Below are positions 56,290 through 64,000 of a stretch of DNA of 64,000 nucleotides, piece by piece; within the stretch, counting starts at the first letter, position 1; each line of letters opens with the position of its first letter. Origin of the DNA: Tolypeutes matacus (taxonomy: Eukaryota; Chordata; Mammalia; Cingulata; Chlamyphoridae); the NCBI GenBank assembly GCA_026826555.1, contig JAKSZT010054335.1:1262117-1326116 (forward strand), read 5' to 3'. The notes beneath the pieces are model-generated. The model made no database searches, was not told the DNA's origin, and saw only the letters and a list, made by a program, of their open reading frames with translations. A program made the translations under genes and the position numbers.

Positions 56290-58960
56290 TTAAAATATTG
56301 AGATATAGCATTTATATAATGCATTTGTCAGTATTTTTAATTTTGTGCAGTCTGTAATGATATCTCATAGTGATTTTAATTTATATTCCCCTAATTACTA
56401 AATAGACTGAATTATCTTGGCATATTATTTATTTTATTTGTCATTCCTGTTTCCACGTCTATTAAGTATATTTTTATATGTGTTGCTCATTTATTGAGTT
56501 GTTTTTTTGTTATAGGAGTTTTTTTATTTATATTTATTCTAGATATAATTCTGTTTTAGTGATAGTTTTTGCAAATATTTTTTCCCAGTTTATGATTTGT
56601 CTTTTGATTCTATGCCTTTTTTTTTTTTTTTTTTTTTAAGGATTTATTTATTTATTTACTTGTATCCTCCCCCCACCCACCCCACCCCCCATTTTTGCTG
56701 TTTTTGTGTCCATCCGCTGGGCAATTCTCTGTGTCTGTTTCCTGCCCTCTCTTCTCATCCTTCTCCTCCTGTCTTCACTGGGATTCGATCCATGGAATCT
56801 CCAATGTGGGAGAGAGGTGTTGTACTGCCTGCGCCACCTTAGTTCCTGATTTTTCAGTGCATCTCGTCTTGGCTCTCCCTGTGTCACTGTCCTATTACAT
56901 CATCTTGCTGCATGGCTCGTGGGGCCTGGAGGTGCACCCACGTGTGGAGCCTGATAGCACACCAGTGGACAGGGCTTGACGGCTCACCCGTGGGTGGGGC
57001 CTGGTGGAGCTCCTGCAGACGGGGCCTAGCGGCGCACCCGCAGACAGGCCTGATGTCTCACCCGTGCACAGAGCCTGCTGGCCCACGCGCCTTCTATATT
57101 TTCCTTTATTTTTACCGGGAGGTCCTGGAGATTGAACCCAGGTCCCTCCATATGGGAGACGGACACCCAACCACCCGAGCCACATCCGCCCCCTGCTGTA
57201 TCTCTTAAGGTTGACCAAAGATACCCAAAGTTACAGTCTTTTCCCATACAGGATGGTCATATAATAAATCAGGCTTAGTTTATCACCAGCATTCCAACAA
57301 CCAGACCTAGGGAGAAAAACTAGGTCTGGGGACACATGCATGGTTTCTAATATAGCGAATATTTGGCCTACCCTGATTATCACAAAATCAGGACAGTGAG
57401 AGTATTTGCACTCTATGCCTTTTGATAAACAGGAAGTTACTAATTATGGTATAATTGAATGAATGTATCCATCTTTCCTTTAGGGTTAGTGTTTTTTTTT
57501 GTATTTTAGGAAATCCTTCCCTACCCATCCACAAGATGGTCAGTTTTATGTTTTTTTTTCTGAGACAGTTAAAGTTTTGCTTTTCACATTTAAGTCTAAT
57601 TTTTGTATATGTTATATAGTGATCCAGTTTTGTTGTTTTCTTGTGAATGCTCAATTGTCCCAGCCCCATTTAATTGAAAGCTGTCCTTTCTCCCCTTCAT
57701 CTCCAGTGTCATCTCTCTCTGACAAGTTTTCATAAATGAAAGAATATGTTTCTGGGTTCCAAACAAAGACTGTAGCTTATGTATTAAGTCTTGATAGCAA
57801 GTAGAGAAATCCCTACCCTTTCTTGATTTTTTTTATTTTTCTTTTTTCTGGGATGTCTTATCCTTCTCAGACTTTTGTCTTCCTTAAAGTCCATTTCTCA
57901 AGTTTCTCCTCTTCTTTCCTGCCTGTTCCACCCTCCTGCCCCTTCCCTCCCCAGATGATTCTACTTCCTATCTTTCAGTAGTGAGTATACCTATATCTGT
58001 TTAGTTCGGTCTTATTTATTTAATATTTTTAATAAAGATAAAGGTCTTCTTTAATCTCTTTTAAGTTTTTCTCCAAAAGAATGTACACATCTTTTGGTGT
58101 ATTTATTTCTAGGAACCTTAATATTTTGTTAAATTTTTGATTTGCTGCTGGTGTTTAGAGATGCAATTTAACTTCTGTATATTGAGCTCTAATGTTTGGC
58201 AACCATGCAAAATTGTTATTAAGTCAAACAACTTGTACATTTGGTTTTTCTTTTGCCTTTTTGGGGAGGTAGTGGGGTACACAGCCTTTTCTGTGTCGAC
58301 AGTCCATATCATATGAATTTATTTTGATTTTCCCTTCTAATCCCATGCCTTGTTCTTGTTTTATTTTCTAGCAAAAACTACAGTTCAAATCTCAGAATGT
58401 TAACATTTCTTATCCTGATAGTTGATTTCTACTCGTTTGTATTTCCTTCCATTTTTAAAAAGCTTATTATATTGTATTGTTTTTTTTTTTAACTTCTTAA
58501 TTGGGTTGCTTAGTTTATTAATCTTCAACATGTATTTTTCTCATCTAATACAATGGTTTAGGGATATAAAATTCCCCATAAGTACCACTTGAACTATACT
58601 TTTGATAATGCAGATTCATCATCATCTATTTCGAAATACTTTTAAATTTCCATTATAAGTGTGTTTAAATTTCTTTTTGTTAAGCTTCCAACTTAATTGC
58701 CATTAATTGGTCTGTGTGATACTAGTTATTGGAATTTTATTGAGATTTAAAAAATAAGTTCCTTAAAGTCTCTCGTGTTTGATATAAATAGAGGTATGCT
58801 ATCTTTCTGTTGAAATGCATGTAACTGGTATATCTTTTCCTTCCTTTTACTTTTAATCATTCTGTGTCTGAGAAATTGCTTATAGCTGATTGTTTTTTAA
58901 ACTCGTGCTAATCTTTTAACTGGTTGTTTCATTCAATTTAATAAAGTCTAAAGTTAGTCA
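56290..58960 (-). mobile_element. Ancient L1M ORF2 region, antisense, split by composite retroposon
   Basis: 56330-56620 and 57412-58960 join into a continuous reverse-complement L1M sequence (for example GGAAATCCTTCCCTACCCAT and GTGAATGCTCAATTGTCCCA). It is free of long frames. The interruption is the composite at 56621-57411. Confidence 0.65.
56621..57411 (-). mobile_element. Composite SVA-like retroposon, most complete copy, antisense
   Basis: Minus-strand order from 57411: a 5' module (57195-57411) with a perfect 10-bp hairpin, tRNA-like head 1 (57112-57194), an A/T-rich linker, a GC-rich tandem array of about six to seven units of some 26 bp (56917-57088), a linker with AGCAAGATGATG, tRNA-like head 2 (56775-56848), a body with CAGACACAGAGAATTGCCC, a C/G-rich stretch, AAATAAATAAA and poly(A) (56621-56637). 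Perfect 12-bp TCTATGCCTTTT copies flank it at 56609-56620 and 57412-57423. No protein-coding capacity is visible, so it must borrow L1 machinery. Confidence 0.9.
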
Positions 58961-59114
58961 ACATAAGGACTTCAGAACACTAACCCTGATCACCCAGCCT
59001 TCCCAATTTATATGCTCTTGTTGTCTGGTATTCCTTCTTAAACCACCTCCCCCCTCCCTCATTTATCTGCTGTTAATTTATACACACACACGCAAACTAG
59101 TTTTTTCAGTTCAT

Positions 59115-59515
59115 GTTTACCCAAGTGTCTCAATTTGACAGACTGCTGAGACAAATACCACACGTTTGGCTTAAATCACAGGAATTTATTGCCTCATGGT
59201 TCTGAGGCTAGAAGAAGTCCAAAATCAAGAAATTAGCAAGGCCTCCTTTCTTCCCAAAGTCTGTAGCATCTGGTGGTGGCTGCTGGCAGTCCTTGGGTAT
59301 TCCTTGACATGTCCTGTGGTGATATCCTCTTCTTTGTAGCTTCTGTGACTTCTGTTTTTTTTGTTGTTGTTGTTGTTAAGGTCTCCAGTAATGTGTATTA
59401 AGACCCACTCCTGATTCATTTGGCCACACCTAGCTAAAAATAATATCTTCAAAAGATTCTATTTACACTGGGTTCACACCCATAGGGATATGGGTTACGA
59501 TTAAGAATGTGTGTT
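59115..59515. mobile_element. LTR-like interspersed repeat
   Basis: CACAGGAATTTATTGCCTCA, TGGTTCTGAGGCTAGAAG and GGCCTCCTTTCTTCCCAAAG, then CAAAAGATTCTATTTACACT near the end, follow a layout common in mammalian LTR/MaLR-like repeats. The termini are not clear and a (GTT)n run (59361-59375) interrupts it. Confidence 0.45.
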
Positions 59516-59724
59516 TGTAAGACCTGCTGTGTGTTTGTGTCTGGGGAAGAGCTGGCATTCCACTTGGGTGAGAGGCTTTACTGTGAGCTTCAGCCCAGCG
59601 TACCTGGCTGAGTATGCTGGAGTGAGGATCTTGAACAGAAAATTTGTTTTCTGTTGTTATTTGAGACAAAGCTAATATGGCTAAATGTATACTGTGAAAA
59701 GTGCTTTCTTTTAACAGAAGATCA

Positions 59725-60270
59725 AATTCCTCCTTCAGCTTTGCAGATTTTTTTCAGCAGGCATAAATTACTTGCAGTGAAATTCACCATTTTAAGTATA
59801 TAATTCAGTGAGTTTTGTCAAATGTATATAGTTGTATACCAGTCAACTCAGATGATAGAGAAGACTTCCATCACCTTAAAAAATTCCCTGTGTTCCTTTG
59901 TCGTCAGTCCCTTTGTCCCTGTCTGTCGTCCCCTCTCTTCTTCCTCACCATCACCACCCCTACCCCAGCTCCTGGAAACCACTGATCTTCTCTCTGACCC
60001 TGTAATTTTTACTTTCCAGAGTGTCATATAAATGGTATCATACAGTATGTAACATTTGACTTTACCTTCTTCCACTTAGTTTAGTGCATTTGATATTCAT
60101 TCATAATGTCTCACTTCTTTTTTATTTCTCAGTAGTTTGCCCAATATATAGATGTGCCGCAGTTTGTTTATAAATTTATTGGTTGATGGACATTTGAACC
60201 ATTTCCACCTTTGACTATTATGAATGTTTCTGCTATGTACAAGTGTTTATGTGAATATTCACCCCTATTT
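59725..60270 (-). mobile_element. L1 3' UTR and ORF2-end remnant, antisense
   Basis: TATAATTCAGTGAGTTTTGT, CTCCTGGAAACCACTGATC, GTGTCATATAAATGGTATCA and GGTTGATGGACATTTGAACC occur in the order expected for antisense L1M. Confidence 0.7.
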
Positions 60271-60829
60271 TTGAAAGATAGTTTTCCTGGGTTATTGTTT
60301 CTCTCAACACTTTTAAGAAGTTGTTCCTCAGTCTTCTATCTTCTACTATTGCTATTGCAAAATTTGCTTTTATTTAATATTAAATTTGTTGTTTAAGTTG
60401 CTACAGAGCAATCTGGCTTTTCTCTTGGTCTACTAAGATGTTCTCTTTGTTTATGGTGTTCTGCAGTTTCATTACTGTATGTTTATATGGAGATTTCTTT
60501 TTCTTTTACCTGGTTGAAATTCATTGTGGTTTTTTTTTAATTTTTGAAGATCACTTCACAAATGTGTTAATTCTCTTCAGAGTCAATCTGTTTACCCTTG
60601 CAGGGGACCTTGGGGCCTCGAATTGGATTGATTATTGAATTATTCGTTGGTTCATGTATTATTAGTCTATACATGGATTATTAGTTAAATATGTAGTAAT
60701 TTATTTACTATATTATGAGTACTGGAAATCCCAGTACAAGAGTTAGGATTCCAGCAATTTTATATATCAGCCGATACCACTCCTACCTTTTACACTTGAA
60801 GTAACACCATCTTTAATATACCAGAGTTG

Positions 60830-61000
60830 ATGCTTCCACCCTCCTGTTGGTGAGCATTCAGTTGTTCTCATTTTTGCTATTATATATAGTGCTACTATGA
60901 ATGTTCTTAATGTAGACTTTTGGTGTCCATGTGCAAGAGTTTTTCTGGGTGTACATCTACGAATAGAATTGCTTGATTGTTGGGTATGAATGCTCAATTT
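60830..61000 (-). mobile_element. Ancient L1 ORF2-end fragment, antisense
   Basis: GTGCTACTATGAATGTTCTT and GGGTGTACATCTACGAATAG are typical antisense L1 phrases. The fragment is short. Confidence 0.55.
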
Positions 61001-61013
61001 TATGTGAAAATAG

Positions 61014-61046
<33 letters not shown>

Positions 61047-61076
61047 GGTAACATAGAAACAATATAAGATTTCCCA

Positions 61077-61164
61077 GGGAAGTGGATGTGGCTCAAGTGG
61101 TTGGGCTCCCGTTTACCATATGGGAGGCCCCGGGTTCGATTCCTGGGGCCTCCTGGTGAGGGCA
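61077..61164 (+). mobile_element. Truncated DAS-type SINE head, sense
   Basis: GGGAAGTGGATGTGGCTCAA through CGGGTTCGATTCCTGGGGCC and CCTCCTGGTGAGGGCAAA, then an abrupt change into antisense L1 (CCACATCCTCTCCAACACTT) with no body or poly(A). A deletion or recombination has removed the SINE 3' half. Confidence 0.85.
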
Positions 61165-61631
61165 AACCACATCCTCTCCAACACTTGTAGTTCTGTCTTT
61201 TTAATATTGGCCATCCTGATAGGTGTGAAATACCTCATTGTAGTTTTGATTTGTATTTCCCTAATCATTAGTGGTGTTGAATATTTTTTCATGTATTTTT
61301 TTTTGCCATTTGTATTTCTTTTTTGGGCCAATGTCTATTGAAGTCTTTTGCCCATTTTTTAATTGAGTTGTTTGTCTTTTTATTGTTGAGTTGTAGCATG
61401 TCTTTATATATCATGAATATTAAACCTTTATTGGACGTGTGATTTTCAAGTATTTTCACCCATTGCATCAGCTGCCTTTTCACCCTTTTGACAAAGTCCT
61501 GTGAGGTGCAAAAGTGTTTGATTTTGAGGAGCTCCCATTTATCTATTTTTCCTTTTGTTGCTCATATTTTGGGCGTAAGGTCCAAGAAAGTACCATCTAC
61601 TACAGGTCTTTAAGATGTTTCCCTATGTTTT

Positions 61632-61632
61632 C

Positions 61633-61663
<31 letters not shown>

Positions 61664-61995
61664 AAGATTTATTTTATTTATTTGTTTCTTTCCACGCCCT
61701 CGTTGTTTGCATTTGCTGTGTCTTCTCGTTGTGTGCTCATCTGCCTTTTAGGAGGCACCAGGAACCGAACCTGGGACCTCCCGTGTGGGAGGGAGGCGCT
61801 TAACTACTGAGCCCCTTCCATCCCCTGTGTTGTTATGGCTCTCATTATGTTTTCCCTCCTTGTGTCTCTTATTGCATCATCTTGTTGCGTCAGCTTGCTT
61901 CTTGCTTGTTGTCTTTAGGAGGCATCGGGAACTGAACGCAGGACCTCCCATGAGGTAGGCAGGAACTCAATCACTTGAGCCACACCCACTTCCCT
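61632..61995 (-). mobile_element. Dimeric tRNA-derived SINE, antisense, nested in L1
   Basis: A T/C-rich tail, head (GGAGGCACCAGGAACCGAAC to about 61825), a body with GCATCATCTTGTTGCGTCAG, and a second head (GGAGGCATCGGGAACTGAAC to ACACCCACTTCCC). Same layout as 23447-23807, and the second half resembles 1-167. Confidence 0.88.
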
Positions 61996-62205
61996 CTGTA
62001 CATTTTCTTATAGTTGTTTTATAGTCCTGGCTTTTATATTTGGGTCTTTGATCCATTTTGAGTTAATTCTTGTATAGGGAGTGAGATAGGGGTCGTCTTT
62101 CAATCTTTTGGTTATAGATACCCAGTTCTCCCAGCACCGTTTGTTGAAGAGACTGTTTTGTACCATTAATGTGGACTTGGTAGGTTTGTCAAAAACCCGG
62201 TGGCT

Positions 62206-62366
62206 GGGAGGCAGATGTGGCTCAAGTGATTGGGCCTCTGCCTACAACATGGGAAGTCCCTGGTTCAGTTCCTGGTGTCTCCTAAAGAAGACAGCAAGCT
62301 GGCATGATGGGCAAGTGCGGCAAGCTGACACAATGAGAGATGCAGGAAGAAAAGCATGAGACACAC
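62206..62366 (+). mobile_element. tRNA-derived SINE, sense, nested in L1
   Basis: GGGAGGCAGATGTGGCTCAA head, a weak B box (GGTTCAGTTCCTGG), then a body with AAGACAGCAAGCTGGCATGA and CAATGAGAGATGCAGG. L1 sequence resumes at about 62367, with GGTTGGTTGT resembling GGTGGCTG before the insertion. Confidence 0.83.
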
Positions 62367-64000
62367 AAGTTGGTTGTAGAGGTGAGGATTTATTTCTGGG
62401 CTCTCAATTCTATTTCAGTGTTCAATGTGTCTATCTTTGTGCCAATATCATGCTGTTTTGACCACTGTAGCTTTGTAATATGTTGCTATTCAAGTGCACT
62501 TTCCCTTCCAAATGAATTTGGTAATTGTCTTTTCTATTTCTGTAAAGTAGGCTGTTGGAATTTTGATTAATATTGTGTTGAATCTATAAATCACTTTGGG
62601 TAGGATTGACATCTTCAGGATATTTAGACTTCCAGTCCATGAACACAGAATGTCTTTCCATTTGTTTAGGTCTTCATTGATTTCTTTTATCATTGTTTTG
62701 TAGTTTTCTGCTTATAGGTCCTTTACTTATTTGATTAAGTTGATTCCTAGGTATTTGAGTCTTTTTGTTGCTATTGTAAATGGGTTTTTTCCCCTGATTT
62801 CCTCTTCAGATTGTTCAGTACTAGTGTACAAAAACATTACTGATTTTTGCATGTTGATCTTGTATCCTGCCACTTTGCTGAACTCATTTATTACCTCAAT
62901 TAGCTTTGTTGTATACATTTCAGAATTTTCTAAATATAGGATCATGTCATCCACAAATAGTTTTACTTCCTCTTTTCCTATTTGGATGTCTGTTTGTTTG
63001 TTTATTTATTTATTTTATTGTCTAGTTGCTCTAGCTAGAACTTCTAGTACAATGTTTAATAACAATGGTGACTGTACATCCTTGTCTTGTTCCTGATCTT
63101 AAAGGGAAAGCTTTCAAGCTTTACTCATTGAGTACAATGTTGGTTGTGGGTTTTTCATATATGCCTTTTATCGAATTGAGGAATTTTCCTTCTATTCCTA
63201 TCTTTTGAAGTGTTTTTAATCAAGAAAGGATGCTGGATTTTGTCAAATGCCTTGTCTTCATTCTTTGAGATGATTATGTTTTTTTTCCCTTCAGTTTCTT
63301 AATGTAGTATATAATGTTGATTGATTTTCTTATGTTGAACTAGCCTGCATACCAGGAATAAATCCCACTTGGCTGTGATGTGTATAAGGCTTTTGATGTG
63401 CTGTGGATTCGATTTACAAGTATTTTGTTGAGAATTTTTTGCATCTGTGTTCAGATTGGTCTGAAATCTTCTTTACTGTTTTTATCTGGTTTTGATATTA
63501 GGGTGATGTTGGCTTCATAAAATGTGTTGGGTAATTTTCCCCCTTCAATTTTTCGGAAGAGTTTAAACGGGATTGGTGTCAGTTCTTTTAGAAATGCTTG
63601 GTAAAATTCACCTGTGAAGGCACTGGTCCTGGACTTTTCTTTGTTGGGAGATTTTTGATGACAGATTCAATCTCTTTAAATGTGATTGATTTGTTAAGTT
63701 CTTTTATTTCTTGTAACATCAGTGTAGGTTCTTTATGTAGTGCTAGGAATTTGCCCCTTTCATCTAGATTGTCTAGTTTTTTGTTGGCATACAGTTTCTC
63801 ATAATATCCTCTTATGGTCCTTTTTATTTCTGTGGGGTCAGTCTTAACTTCCCACCTTTAATTTCTGATTTTATTTATTTGCATCTTCTCTTTTTCTTTT
63901 AGTCTAGCCTAGGGATTTGTCATTTTTATTGATCTCAAAGAACCAGCTTTTGGTTTTGTTGATTTTTCTCTGTTGTTTTTTTGTTCTCAATTTCATTTAT

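Larger units (their letters stand above)
1..64000 (+). other. SETD2: SETD2 gene, internal portion (exons 2-14 and introns)
   Basis: Thirteen exons in one orientation join in frame into a protein recognisable as SETD2. The order is a long disordered Ser/Arg/Pro-rich region, AWS, SET, post-SET, a helical linker and an acidic/basic low-complexity region. SETD2 is the nuclear enzyme that trimethylates H3K36 during RNA polymerase II elongation, using S-adenosylmethionine. Every intron seen begins with GT and ends with AG, and all exon phases are compatible. Exon lengths are 16, 4385, 132, 129, 124, 78, 98, 127, 135, 120, 663, 49 and 184 nt. Exon 1 (start codon) and the exons after 14, for the Gln-rich, WW and SRI regions, are outside the window. 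Residue numbers used below assume 29 residues before the first codon of exon 3, as in human; key residues then sit about 6 higher than human numbering. Confidence 0.97.
55846..64000 (+). other. SETD2 intron 14, first 8.2 kb
   Basis: Antisense L1 sequence dominates (56290-58960, 59725-60270, 60830-61000, 61165-64000). It is interrupted by the composite retroposon (56621-57411), SINEs (61077, 61632, 62206) and an LTR-like fragment (59115-59515). No further SETD2 exon was found before the window end. Confidence 0.8.
61165..64000 (-). pseudogene. Long L1 ORF2 relic, antisense, running past window end
   Basis: On the minus strand the C-terminal region (61165-61630), then the thumb and reverse-transcriptase regions (62000-64000), appear in order. 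Translated pieces include [17 protein letters not shown] (62490-62693) and D-D-M-I-L-Y-L-E-N (62727-62954), where the catalytic Asp pair and following residues of the RT are recognisable. Frames are broken by stops and frameshifts, and SINEs interrupt it at 61632 and 62206. It is the longest L1 in the window, with the 5' part outside. Confidence 0.88.

Noticed and set aside
1..64000. CRISPR array, operon, phage or bacterial mobile system
   Set aside because: The window has spliced exons, SINEs and L1 relics of a mammalian genome. Tandem repeats found are microsatellites or the VNTR of a retroposon.
55846..64000. Next SETD2 exon (after exon 14) within the window
   Set aside because: No frame reading the expected continuation Y-D-T-P-T-S was seen; only L1, SINE and LTR-like sequence is present.

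Overview
The window is an internal piece of a vertebrate gene on the + strand: SETD2, the histone H3 lysine-36 trimethyltransferase (also KMT3A/HYPB). Thirteen consecutive coding exons (numbered 2 to 14 here, by analogy with the human gene) can be followed with intact reading frames and GT/AG splice sites. They run from a 16-nt microexon at 403 to an exon ending at 55845. Exon 1, with the start codon, lies before the window. The exons for the C-terminal WW and SRI domains lie beyond it. The translated part covers about residues 24 to 2104 of a protein of roughly 2,570 residues, assuming the usual mammalian exon 1. I saw no frameshift, internal stop or missing catalytic residue.

Organism: the dispersed repeats point to a xenarthran, most likely an armadillo (Dasypus or a relative). 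The window is full of tRNA-derived SINEs of the armadillo DAS type: an A-box/B-box head, a short body and an AATAAATAAA-rich tail. L1 elements with a characteristic 3' UTR are also common. Older pan-mammalian repeats (MIR, MER5-like hAT MITEs, L1M fragments) form the background.

Layout: 1-402 is the end of intron 1, holding an antisense SINE. 403-6296 holds exons 2 and 3; exon 3, 4,385 nt, encodes the long disordered N-terminal half. 10474-23371 holds exons 4-9, which encode the AWS, SET and post-SET domains as one catalytic unit. 29673-32299 holds exons 10-12 (alpha-helical linker and acidic region). Intron 12 (32300-53242, 20.9 kb) starts repeat-poor and then becomes a graveyard of L1, SINE, hAT and LTR-like insertions. 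53243-55845 holds exons 13-14. 55846-64000 is the start of intron 14, mostly antisense L1 with nested SINEs.

No second gene, RNA gene, CRISPR array or operon was found. The most interesting non-genic structure is a composite retroposon present in three copies (about 14.06-14.50 kb, 27.7-28.6 kb, 56.6-57.4 kb). It joins two different tRNA-like heads through a GC-rich tandem repeat of variable copy number. Two of the copies also share an extra 5' module of about 210 bp with a conserved hairpin. One copy has a 12-bp target-site duplication and a poly(A) tail, so the whole composite was mobilised as a unit, much like primate SVA elements in architecture.
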